A DNA stretch of 10,150 nt from Pseudomonadota bacterium (lineage in GTDB: Bacteria > Pseudomonadota > Alphaproteobacteria > Rhizobiales > Beijerinckiaceae), in the NCBI GenBank assembly GCA_023426505.1, contig JAFAAP010000144.1, positions 1 through 10,150 of the forward strand. The letters run 5' to 3'. Position numbers and translations under genes: made by a program. The stretch's first letter is position 1; each line of letters starts with the position of its first letter. The notes beneath the pieces are model-generated. The model worked only from the letters and a program-made list of their open reading frames with translations. It searched no databases and had not been told where the DNA came from. This document shows, piece by piece, positions 1-7,470 of the stretch.

Positions 1-147
1 GTGGCTGTCGCGGACAGCCGTTCCCGTCCCGTCTTCACATCCGCCGGTGTCCCCTTGTTGTTACCCATAGGCTACGACCGTTCGAGCGTGCGGTCGATCC
101 CCCATAAGGAGCCTTTGCGGGGAGCAGAGCTTTGCAAAAAGGGGAAT

Positions 148-408
148 ATGGACCCGCGCTATCCGCTCCATCCGGGCATCAGGTTGATCCGGATGCCTCG
201 CTGGGCTGCTGTTCTGATGCTGATTGCCGCCGTCTCGCTGGGCCTCTTGCTGATTGTCCTGGCCGCCGGGCTCGCGCTGATCCTCATTCCTGCGGCCATC
301 ATCACGGGCATGGTCCTGCGGTGGCGCCTCCGCCGCAGGATGGCGCGAGCGCCCCGAGCCGGGGAGATTATCGACGTCGAGTACTGTATCGTCGAGCGAG
401 AGCGGTAA
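148..408 (+). CDS. small membrane protein of unknown function
   Basis: This 86-residue protein begins at an ATG preceded by a GGGG-containing Shine-Dalgarno-like stretch (141-144). The frame is open back to position 1, but the upstream residues show no protein-like character, so the internal ATG is preferred. Residues of about 19-57 are almost entirely hydrophobic (A, L, I, V), enough for one long or two short membrane helices. A basic cluster (RWRLRRRMAR) follows and probably stays in the cytoplasm. The tail has acidic and aromatic residues (EIIDVEYCIVERE) and resembles the ends of many small alphaproteobacterial membrane proteins. I do not recognise a named family and assign no function. 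It lies about 150 bases before selO on the same strand, with a dyad between them, so co-transcription is uncertain. Confidence 0.6.
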   Translation: MDPRYPLHPGIRLIRMPRWAAVLMLIAAVSLGLLLIVLAAGLALILIPAAIITGMVLRWRLRRRMARAPRAGEIIDVEYCIVERER

Positions 409-416
409 TCGTCTTT

Positions 417-450
417 TCCTGGACAGATCCGCCCGGAGCGCCGTCCAGGA
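417..450 (+). terminator. inverted repeat between the membrane-protein gene and selO
   Basis: Arms TCCTGGAC (417-424) and GTCCAGGA (443-450) pair perfectly over 8 bp. Inside the loop, TCCG and CGGA (about 428-437) can form a second small stem. It begins 9 bases after the stop of the upstream gene, so it could end or stabilise that transcript. No T-run follows on the + strand, so a classical intrinsic terminator is not shown. Confidence 0.3.
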
Positions 451-556
451 CCGGAGCAGGGCGCCGCTGACCCGCTTCAGCTGGATGGCCCTCCAGCTCT
501 TGTTTTCCGAGGCACGCAGTCCGATTTCACGGGATCCTGACGGTGAAATCGGTCCG

Positions 557-2035
557 ATGGCAGTTCATATTCCCTTCGATAACACCTACGCCCGCCTGCC
601 GGAGCGCTTTTTCGCGCGCTTACCGCCGACCTCAGTTACGGCTCCGAGACTCATCCGCCTGAACCGGGATCTCGCCCTGCAGCTCCGCCTCGATCCGGAT
701 CGCCTCTCCAGTCCCGAAGGAGTTGCGCTTCTGTCCGGCAACCGCGTTCCGGATGCGGCGGAGCCCATTGCCATGGCCTATGCCGGGCACCAGTTCGGGC
801 AGTTCGTACCGCAACTCGGCGACGGCCGTGCCATCCTCCTCGGCGAAGTGGTCGACCAAGATGGCATCCGCCGTGACATTCAGCTCAAGGGTTCAGGTCC
901 GACACCCTACTCGCGCCGCGGCGACGGGCGGGCGGCATTGGGGCCTGTCCTGCGCGAATATCTTGTGAGCGAGGCGATGGCGGCGCTCGGCCTGCCGACA
1001 ACACGTGCGCTCGCCGCCGTGTTGACCGGCGAGACGGTGGTCCGCGAGACGCTGCTTCCCGGCGCAGTTCTCACCCGGGTGGCCTCGAGTCATGTCCGGG
1101 TTGGCACCTTCCAGTTCTTCGCCGTCCGGCAGGATTTGGAGGGATTGCGCCTCCTTGCGGACTACGTCATCGGCCGGCACTACCCACAGGCCGCAGAGAG
1201 TGACAGACCGTATCGCGCGCTCCTGGATCAGGTGATCGCCGCCCAGGCAGCCCTCATCGCCCGCTGGCTGCACATCGGCTTCATCCATGGGGTCATGAAC
1301 ACCGACAATATGTCCATTGCGGGCGAGACGATCGACTATGGCCCATGCGCTTTCATGGATGCCTATGATCCGGCGACGGTCTTCAGCTCCATCGACCAGC
1401 ACGGTCGCTATGCCTATGGCAACCAGCCGCGCATCGGCCTCTGGAACCTGACGCGGCTGGCCGAGGCGCTTCTGCCGCTCCTGTCCGAGGACCAAGAGAA
1501 GGCTGTCGCAGAAGCGAATGAGGCACTCGAAGCCTTCTCAGGTAAGTTTGAGGCAGCCTATCACGCAGGGCTCAGGCGCAAGCTCGGGCTGCTGACAGAG
1601 CGCGAGGAGGACCTGATGCTCGCCGGGGATCTCCTGAAGGCCATGGCCGAGAACCAGGCCGACCTCACCCTGACCTTCCGGCGTCTGTGCGATGCCGCCG
1701 CCGGCCCCGAGGGAGATGAGGCCGTCCGAAACCACTTCGTCAACCCGCTTGCTTACGATGCCTGGGCGACCCGCTGGCGCGAGCGGCTGAGTCATGAGCC
1801 GCACGACGGCGCAAGCCGCCAGGCTGCCATGCGCGCTGTCAATCCGGCCTATATCCCGCGCAATCATCGCGTGGAGGCGGTGATTCAGGCTGCGGTGGAG
1901 CGGGATGACTTTGCTCCCTTCGAGGAGTTGCTGATGGTTCTCTCGCAGCCCCACGAGGATCAGCCGGCATTTGCTCACTACGCCGAACCGCCGGAGCCGC
2001 ACCAGCGCGTGTATCGGACCTTCTGCGGGACCTGA
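557..2035 (+). CDS. selO: protein adenylyltransferase SelO (YdiU / UPF0061 family)
   Basis: SelO has a pseudokinase fold that binds ATP upside down and transfers AMP to Ser, Thr or Tyr of target proteins. It is linked to redox and oxidative-stress control. From the ATG at 557 the protein has 492 residues, the usual family length. An in-frame ATG at 485 would add 24 residues with no family resemblance and a poor ribosome site. Visible family blocks are AYAGHQFGQFVPQLGDGRA (about 74-92), QLKGSGPTPYSRRGDGRAA with the ATP-site lysine (about K111), HGVMNTDNMS (244-253) and DYGPCAFMDAYDP (260-272). The last two hold the Asp/Asn residues expected to coordinate metal and nucleotide. The C terminus reads RTFCGT, with a cysteine in the region where animal SelO carries selenocysteine. 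No damage is visible. The next gene is convergent, so selO ends its own transcription unit. Confidence 0.95.
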   Translation: MAVHIPFDNTYARLPERFFARLPPTSVTAPRLIRLNRDLALQLRLDPDRLSSPEGVALLSGNRVPDAAEPIAMAYAGHQFGQFVPQLGDGRAILLGEVVDQDGIRRDIQLKGSGPTPYSRRGDGRAALGPVLREYLVSEAMAALGLPTTRALAAVLTGETVVRETLLPGAVLTRVASSHVRVGTFQFFAVRQDLEGLRLLADYVIGRHYPQAAESDRPYRALLDQVIAAQAALIARWLHIGFIHGVMNTDNMSIAGETIDYGPCAFMDAYDPATVFSSIDQHGRYAYGNQPRIGLWNLTRLAEALLPLLSEDQEKAVAEANEALEAFSGKFEAAYHAGLRRKLGLLTEREEDLMLAGDLLKAMAENQADLTLTFRRLCDAAAGPEGDEAVRNHFVNPLAYDAWATRWRERLSHEPHDGASRQAAMRAVNPAYIPRNHRVEAVIQAAVERDDFAPFEELLMVLSQPHEDQPAFAHYAEPPEPHQRVYRTFCGT

Positions 2036-2147
2036 GGCGGCAAAGGGCCCGCGCCTCGGGACGCAGTCTTTGGCAGGTTGCCGATCCGGACCGCGAAATC
2101 ACCGCGACCGGTGCTTCGTCCGCGAGTCGCATCAGCCCGTCCTGGAG

Positions 2148-2161
2148 CCGAGGCGCCTCGG
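2148..2161. repeat. 14-bp perfect palindrome in the selO/coiA convergent gap
   Basis: CCGAGGCGCCTCGG is a perfect GC-rich palindrome in the 133-base gap between two convergent genes. Its place suits a bidirectional transcript end, but there is no loop and no T-run on either side, so a terminator role is only a guess. Confidence 0.25.
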
Positions 2162-2168
2162 ACGCATC

Positions 2169-3280
2169 TCAAGACGGCGATGGGAGACCTGACCGATGCC
2201 GCCGAGGGGAGCCCAGCGCGTCCATCGGGTTTGAGGCCCCCAATGCCAGCGCATGTGGAGTCAAGCCGAGGCGTCGGCCCTGCTCACCGACATCGACGCC
2301 GATCAGCATGTCAAGGACGTCCTGACCCTCCCAGTCATGACCATGGTACCGGATCTCCCGTCGGCAGTGAGGACACCGTGACGCGAGGACCTTCCTGAAT
2401 GACCACGGGCTGTCGGCAAGATCGGGCAGAACCGCACGAGCCCTGGCATAAGCGTCGCCGTAGCCGTGCATCGTCTGGACCGCCTCGAGGTCGAGCGGCA
2501 TCCTCCGCGGCGTTTCGGCCCTGTAGGCGAAAAAGACCGTCTTTCGGCAGGTGCGATGCCAACACTGGTCTTTGCGGAGAACGAGCATGAGGATCCCGTG
2601 CCGGCCGGTCCCAGACCAGTGCAGTTGGCCGCCGAGCGCGCCGGAGACAAACTCAGGTATGCTCAGCGATAAGCCATCGATCTGAACCTGCGCTTCCGGC
2701 CGGCCGTGCTGATCGTTCCCGACCGTGGTTTTGAACGCCGGCAGATCCGGATCGGGCTCGCGCCAGTAGCGATGCAGGGCCGCAGGCTCGTGAGCGACCA
2801 GCCAGAGGGCGCGAATGCCGGAAGCGGAATAGCGCTCCTGCCGCTGGCGGTAGGCTTCCTCGCCCTGGAGTTGAACCTGGGCCTCGATGCGACGGTCCAG
2901 GCTTTCCCAGGCCGCCGGCACAGGACATCGGCCTGCCAGTCGCGGCCATCGGGCGTGGTTCCGGATTGCTCGAGGAGAGCCTCCCAGCCTGCGGCCCGAG
3001 CTCCGAGCAAGCTCTGGGCCTTGATGAAGAGATGGAGGTTGCTTTCCTTGGCCCCTGCAGACGTTTGTCCGGGAGGATGAGCGAAGAATCGTGTTCCGAG
3101 GCGTGAGACCTCGGGAATGGCCCGTCCTTTCCCATACGGCATCCACGCGTCGCGGTTTCGCGCCGATCGCAGGTGGTCCCATTCGTGATCGGACAGCAGA
3201 GGTGCAACAAGCGGCTTCCCTGAGTGGGTGTAGGCGAGCAGGGGCATGACGCGGCTTGTATCGCCTCCAGGAGTCTGCAT
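2169..3280 (-). pseudogene. CoiA-like nuclease, frameshifted
   Basis: Read on the minus strand, the first part (start at 3280, or 3247 for MPLLAYTHSGK) runs to about 2888. The rest continues in another frame to the TGA at 2169-2171. Joined by restoring one base near 2887 it gives about 360 residues. It resembles CoiA-like proteins, which have a PD-(D/E)XK-type nuclease core and were named from competence in Gram-positive bacteria. Evidence includes an N-terminal part with NLHLFIKAQSLLG and WQADVL. After the join comes an E-A-Q motif followed by EEAYRQRQERY and ALWLV, matching the family pattern D...E-x-Q...R..Y...W. Near the C terminus CWHRTC and CPHC could form a four-cysteine zinc site. The break falls directly before E-x-Q, so neither frame alone makes a complete nuclease. 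The helicase remnant lies 82 bases upstream on the same strand. A sequencing error is possible. Confidence 0.7.
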
Positions 3281-3361
3281 GGTGTGGGCTTTTCAAGCGC
3301 CTCGGGCGCCGGAAGTATGCTGGCATCAGTCTACTCCCGACTGACCCTCTGCCAAACAAGC

Positions 3362-4995
3362 CTACGAAGGCTGGAGCCGTTCAATGGCCAACCACTCCCG
3401 CAGCTTCGTCCAACGCCTCTTCATCTGGCCACCTCTGACAGCCATGGCCACTGCCTTTTTCTGTCCGACCATCACCACCAGCCGCCTGCCTCGCGTGACG
3501 CCGGTATAGAGCAGGTTGCGGGCCAGCATCGTGAAGTGCTGCGTCACCACCGGGATGATGACGGCGGGATATTCCGAGCCCTGCGACTTGTGGATCGTGG
3601 TAGCGTAGGCGGGTACCAGAGTGTCGAGTTCACCAAAGGGATAGATCACCTCCCGCCCGTCGGAGGAGGCAATCAGCGCCCCCTCCTCGTCGTCGATCCG
3701 CATCACCGTGCCGAGATCCCCGTTGAACACCTCGCGGTCGTAGTCGTTCTGCGTCTCCATCACCCGGTCACTGGGTGAGAAGCGCCAGCCGAACCGCTCC
3801 ACCTTGGCGGGCGGGTTGGGATTGAGCACTTCTTGGAGCTGGATGTTGAGGTTGCGGGCTCTGAGCACGCCCCGGTTCATCGGACAGAGCACCTGGATGT
3901 CCCGCATCGGATCGAGCCCGAACCGGCGCGGCGTGCGCTCCTGGACCATCTGGATGATCTTCGGCACGCCCTCCTCGGGATCGGTGATTTCGACGAAGTA
4001 GAAGTCGCTTTCTTCGCCTGCCTTGGGCGGCTCGGGCATCTGGCCCTTGTTGATCCGGTGCGCGTTGACCACGATCCGGCTCTCGGCTGCCTGCCGGAAC
4101 ACCTCGGTCAGACGGGCTACAGGAATGCGCTCCGAGGCGATGATGTCGGCCAGCACCTGCCCCGATCCCACCGAGGGCAACTGGCCCACGTCGTCCACCA
4201 GCAGTAGGCCCGCTTCGGGCGGAACCGCCTTGGTTAGCGCGCTCATGAGCGGCACATCCACCATTGAGGTTTCGTCCACGACCAGCAGATCGCAATCAAG
4301 CGGGTTCTCCTCCGTGCGTGAGAAGCCTCCGTGCTTCGGGTCGATCTCCAGCAGGCGATGAATGGTCTTGGCCTCCAATCCTGTCTGCTCGGTCATGCGC
4401 TTGGCCGCGCGCCCTGTCGGCGCTGCCAGAGCCACCTTGACGCCTTTGGCCACGAGCAGGCGCAGGATTGTGTCGAGCAGGGCCGTCTTGCCGACACCCG
4501 GCCCACCAGTCACTACGGCCACCTTGGAGCCGAGCACCAGTTTCAGAGCCTCCCGCTGCGAGGCGGCCAGGGTCTTGCCCGTGCGGCCCTCCACCCAGGG
4601 AATGGCCTTCTCGAGGTCAATCTCCGGCCAAGGCGGCGGACCGGAGGCCCGTTCGATCAACCGGGAGGCAATCGCCTGCTCGGACAGATACAAACCTTTC
4701 AGAAAGAGGCAGGTCTCGCCGCTAATCACGTCTGAGACGATCTCTCCCTTCGCAAATTCATCAACAATTGCTGTTCGGATCAGTTCTCCATCGACATCCA
4801 GCAACTGCTCGGCCAAGCGGGTGAGCGCCCGACCGGCAAAGCGCAGTGCCCCTCGTCGGTGGCGGTCTGGAGAGCGAACGAGATACCGGCACGGATGCGC
4901 TGCGGGGCGGTCTTCTCCATGCCGAGCTTGGCCGCAATGGCATCGGCGGTCCGGAAGCTGATGCCACGCACATCCTTGGCAAAAGAGATAGGCTG
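3362..4995 (-). pseudogene. RecD2-like SF1B DNA helicase, N-terminally truncated and frameshifted
   Basis: The minus-strand frame ending at TAG 3362-3364 carries a complete set of superfamily 1B helicase motifs. These are Walker A GGPGVGKT (near 4500), DETSMVD as the DExx box (near 4270), motif III ending QLPSVGSGQ (near 4190), TTIHKSQGSE (near 3590) and YTGVTRGRR (near 3500). Upstream of about 4830 the homology moves to a second frame (AKDVRGISFRTADAIAAKLG, then TDEGHCALP), consistent with one missing base near 4828-4832. In that second frame the homology stops near 4993 and an in-frame TGA lies just beyond. About 190 N-terminal residues expected for RecD2 (usually over 700 aa), including most of the helix-hairpin-helix region, are therefore absent. 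The single frame could still give a 552-residue ATPase-like product, but with an unrelated N-terminal stretch of about 60 residues. Motif III reads DDVGQ where I expect GDxDQ, another hint of relaxed selection. Confidence 0.75.
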
Positions 4996-5047
4996 AGACC
5001 ACCCTCACTGGGGGAAACAACGCCGAACCAAGGTCGAGCGATAGGCT

Positions 5048-5071
5048 CAGACATTTTTGCCGAAAAATCTG
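5048..5071 (-). terminator. AT-rich hairpin downstream of the nepR-like gene
   Basis: Arms of about nine bases (CAGA..TTTTT and AAAAATCTG) flank a GCCG loop, with a two-base bulge. It begins about 30 bases after the stop of the minus-strand nepR-like gene. The stem is weak and has no separate U-tract, so termination is only possible. Confidence 0.2.
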
Positions 5072-5100
5072 AAGGGTCGGCTCAGGAGGGGCAAACCGGC

Positions 5101-5325
5101 CTAACGGTGTTCGTCGTCAGGTCTGCCGCTGTGAAGGTCGATCTTGGCGAGGATTGCCCGCATGTCATCGGGAATAGACTCATTCACAACTTGTGCGTAA
5201 TCAGCTTTCATCTGAAGGCCCAGCCGCTTCAGGAGTTCGGTTCGGCCGCGGGAGGTTAGCCCGTTGGAGCCTATGCTCCACTCCTTAGAGTGCACAGTGT
5301 CAGCATTCAGTCGAGGCTTCTTCAT
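5101..5325 (-). CDS. NepR-like anti-sigma factor protein
   Basis: This 74-residue protein starts at an ATG with a strong GGAGG seven bases upstream; an in-frame ATG at 5349 lacks comparable support. Residues of about 34-64 (RLGLQMKADYAQVVNESIPD, then a MRAILAKID helix) match the NepR pattern: a first helix with leucine and Y-x-x-V, a V-x-x-x-P-x-P-like linker (here ESIPD), then a second amphipathic helix. In alphaproteobacteria NepR holds the GSR sigma factor EcfG inactive until phosphorylated PhyR binds NepR. The N-terminal 30 residues are polar and unrelated, as is usual in NepR proteins. The gene stands alone, without adjacent phyR or ecfG; the nearest sigma gene is 3.3 kb away beyond an insertion sequence. 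It is probably an accessory NepR paralogue. The family call rests on pattern matching by eye. Confidence 0.65.
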   Translation of the reverse strand: MKKPRLNADTVHSKEWSIGSNGLTSRGRTELLKRLGLQMKADYAQVVNESIPDDMRAILAKIDLHSGRPDDEHR

Positions 5326-5363
5326 CACCCCGCCTCCCCATAGGGTCACGCTCGACGGAAACT

Positions 5364-5398
5364 GGCCAACCTATGTTAAGTTGCGGTTAAGGTTGGCC
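5364..5398. promoter_or_regulatory. dyad upstream of the nepR-like gene
   Basis: GGCCAACC (5364-5371) and GGTTGGCC (5391-5398) form a perfect 8-bp inverted repeat. The interior contains two TTAA steps (GTTAAG and GGTTAA), which extend the symmetry. It lies 39 bases upstream of the start codon at 5325, a fit for an operator or a 5' leader hairpin. No regulator can be named. Confidence 0.35.
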
Positions 5399-5511
5399 GG
5401 AATTGGTGGTTAAAGAGGTAAGTCCAACCGGGGAGAGCTGCCTGATGCTCACTGCAAGGGAAAAGGCCTGGCTATGACTGTAAGTCAGTGTCGAGGCGTG
5501 TTCGTCCTGAT

Positions 5512-5670
5512 CTAAAGCATCTGACCCTCAATGGCTCTCGCCCTTGTCATCAGGCGGTCCAGCGTGGTGAGGATCGATTGTTCGTCCTGTCGTGCCTGTT
5601 CTATGGCGTCCGGGGTGGAGTTGTGCTTGATCCGGTTAAGGGCGTCATCCAAACGCTCGTCCAAGCTCCA
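5512..5670 (-). pseudogene. C-terminal gene remnant cut by the ISL3 element
   Basis: From the left edge of the insertion sequence a minus-strand frame of about 52 residues runs to TAG at 5512-5514. It reads WSLDERLDDALNRIKHNS, continues through DAIEQARQDEQSILTTLDRL and ends EGQML. The charge pattern is typical of a real helical protein rather than a chance frame. Its 5' part is replaced by IS sequence. It does not continue in frame from the remnant on the other side of the element, so the two flanks come from different genes or from a rearranged one. I do not recognise the family. Confidence 0.4.
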
Positions 5671-5718
5671 CAACTGATCTTCCCCCGAATGCGTGGCTCT
5701 CCCGCACTTTGCGTGGAT
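5671..5718 (+). repeat. left inverted repeat of the ISL3 element
   Basis: The inner 26 bases (5693-5718) are the exact reverse complement of 7423-7448. The outer 22 bases match 7449-7470 at 17 positions, including ten consecutive bases TGATCTTCCC. Confidence 0.85.
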
Positions 5719-5770
5719 GAGTCGCAGTAACGTGGCCCGATCCGGCCAATGTCCACTGGCAGAGCGGGGC

Positions 5771-7423
5771 ATGAACTCGCTTTCGCTCATTCCCGGTTGT
5801 CGGATCCGCCACGTCACTCCTCAGAGTCAGAACGCCCTCATTGTTGCAGTCGAGGGGTGCGCCTCCCATGGCCGCTGCCCTGCATGCCGGCACCTCAGTG
5901 GCAGCGTGCACAGCTCCTATGACCGGCAGCCGGCGGACCTCCCATCCTTCGGGCGTGAGGTTCGTCTCAGCGTTCGGGTGCGGCGCTTCTACTGCCACAA
6001 TCATACTTGCCTGAAGCAAACCTTTACGGAGCCTCTCCCTCGTCTTCTCAAGCCTTATGCCCGACGCACCCAGCGACTGGCGAAGGCACAGGGGCGGATC
6101 GGCATCGCGTTGGGAGGTGAACCTGGTGCCAGGCTCCTCGTGCATCTCGCTATGCCGGCCAGCGCCGACACCGTCCTGCGCCTCGTTCGGGATCAGCCGC
6201 TTCCCGCGCGTCAACCACCTCGCATTGTCGGCGTCGATGACTGGGCGATGAAGAAAGGCCGCACCTACGGCTCCATCCTGATCGACCTGGAGCGGCAAAA
6301 GCCGATCGAGCTCTTGCCCGACCGAAGCGCGTCCACATTCTCAGCCTGGCTCCGGCGCCATCCCGATATTGAGATCATCGCCCGCGACCGTTCCAGTGAA
6401 TACGCAAAGGGCGCGGCCACGGCCTCCAAAGCTATCCAGGTCGCGGATCGGTGGCATCTGCTGTTGAATACCCGCCAGATGGTCGAGCGCTGGCTGGCAG
6501 GAGCCCATGCCCGGTTGCGGCGTCTGCCTCTCATCGATCATCCGCCTGTGGCCTCGGCACAACGAGCCCGCGCCTATCTTCGCACGCGGGCCGAGCAGGC
6601 CGCCAGTGCCGACAGCCGGGCCCGTTGGCAGGCTCTCTATGAGGAAGTCCGGCAACGACATGCCCGTGGAGAGACGCTGTTGGCGATCAGCCGCACGATG
6701 GGCCTGGCGCGCGGCACGGTGAGGAAGTTCGCCCAGGCCGAAAGCTTTCCTGAGCGTGCCGTGCGCCAACCGGGGCCGAGTATTCTTGATCCGTTTCTCC
6801 CTCACCTCAAGGCCCGCTTGGCTGCGGGATACGAGAACGCCACCGCCCTCTGGCGCGAGCTACGGGATCTCGGCTTTGCCGGCTCCCCCAAGCAGGTCTA
6901 CCGCTGGATGGCCGAGCGTCGCACGGCTCCGGCGAAGACGACAGCCCGCAAATGGCACTCACCTGGTCCGAGACGCCCCGCAGCGGGCGATCCGCTTCCT
7001 TCGCCCAAGCAGCTTGCATGGCTTCTGGTGCGCCCTCCGACCGCCCTTGATGCGATGGAGGCTGCCTTCCTAGCCCGGGTGCGACAAGATCCTGAAGCTG
7101 CAGCTGTGGCTGATCTCGCCGGGCGCTTCTGCACTCTCATTCGGCAATGTTGTCGTGAGCGCCAGACCCGAAACAATGAGCAGTCGTCCACCGAGGCTCT
7201 GACGGCATGGATCGCTGACGCTCGGTCATCAGGCATCCAAGCTGTCGAGACTTTTGCTGCCGGCCTGGAGCAGGACGGGGCCGCGGTCCGGGCAGCGCTG
7301 ACACAGCCGTGGAGCAGTGGGCAAGCGGAGGGTCAGATCACGCGCCTCAAGCTCCTGAAGCGCTCCATGTATGGACGCGCTGGCTTCGACCTCCTGCGCC
7401 GCCGGGTGCTCCTGGCAGCGTAA
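5771..7423 (+). CDS. ISL3-family transposase
   Basis: The DDE transposase catalyses cut or copy of the surrounding element. From ATG 5771 it has 551 residues. A GTG at 5693 would extend the frame but lies inside the inverted repeat, while MNSLSLIPGC is a typical family start. Seen in order: an N-terminal zinc-ribbon-like part (CPACRHLSG at 36-44, FYCHNHTC at 73-80), the core GVDDWAMKKG (154-163) with the first Asp, IIARDRSSEYAKGA with the second Asp (D206), and VADRWHLLLN. An inserted helix-turn-helix-like segment (AISRTMGLARGTVRKFAQ) follows. The catalytic Glu is in SSGQAEGQITRLKLLKRSMY (E521). The reading frame is complete with all expected acidic residues, so the protein may still be active. 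Confidence 0.92.
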   Translation: MNSLSLIPGCRIRHVTPQSQNALIVAVEGCASHGRCPACRHLSGSVHSSYDRQPADLPSFGREVRLSVRVRRFYCHNHTCLKQTFTEPLPRLLKPYARRTQRLAKAQGRIGIALGGEPGARLLVHLAMPASADTVLRLVRDQPLPARQPPRIVGVDDWAMKKGRTYGSILIDLERQKPIELLPDRSASTFSAWLRRHPDIEIIARDRSSEYAKGAATASKAIQVADRWHLLLNTRQMVERWLAGAHARLRRLPLIDHPPVASAQRARAYLRTRAEQAASADSRARWQALYEEVRQRHARGETLLAISRTMGLARGTVRKFAQAESFPERAVRQPGPSILDPFLPHLKARLAAGYENATALWRELRDLGFAGSPKQVYRWMAERRTAPAKTTARKWHSPGPRRPAAGDPLPSPKQLAWLLVRPPTALDAMEAAFLARVRQDPEAAAVADLAGRFCTLIRQCCRERQTRNNEQSSTEALTAWIADARSSGIQAVETFAAGLEQDGAAVRAALTQPWSSGQAEGQITRLKLLKRSMYGRAGFDLLRRRVLLAA

Positions 7424-7470
7424 TCCACGCAAAGTGCGGGAGAGCCACCCACGCGAGGGAAGATCAATTG
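7423..7470 (-). repeat. right inverted repeat of the ISL3 element
   Basis: The inner part (7423-7448) is an exact reverse complement of the left repeat over 26 bases, and the outer part (7449-7470) is partly conserved. The TAA stop of the transposase supplies its first base. Confidence 0.85.

Larger units (their letters stand above)
5671..7470 (+). mobile_element. ISL3-family insertion sequence
   Basis: The element holds one transposase gene between inverted repeats. A perfect 26-bp core pairs 5693-5718 with 7423-7448, and it contains the GGCTCTCCC-type end usual for ISL3. The similarity runs a further 22 bases outward (17 of 22 matching), giving 48-bp repeats at 5671-5718 and 7423-7470. If only the canonical GG end counts, the element spans 5695-7446. 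ISL3 elements normally duplicate 8 bp of target. Neither definition gives matching flanks here, so the insertion is old or was followed by a flanking deletion. The stop codon of the transposase overlaps the right repeat. Confidence 0.85.

Noticed and set aside
1..147. N-terminal extension of the small membrane protein frame
   Set aside because: The open frame has no protein-like character and a better Shine-Dalgarno-placed ATG lies at 148. Nothing else was seen in these bases.
485..556. Upstream ATG for selO
   Set aside because: The extra 24 residues lack family resemblance and the ribosome site is poor; ATG 557 gives the normal family start.
893..2002. Long minus-strand frames opposite selO
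   Set aside because: They are antisense shadows of a strongly conserved coding sequence, a usual effect of GC-rich codon bias.
3224..4735. Plus-strand frames opposite the helicase and CoiA-like remnants
   Set aside because: They are mirror frames of recognisable helicase motifs, with no family features of their own.
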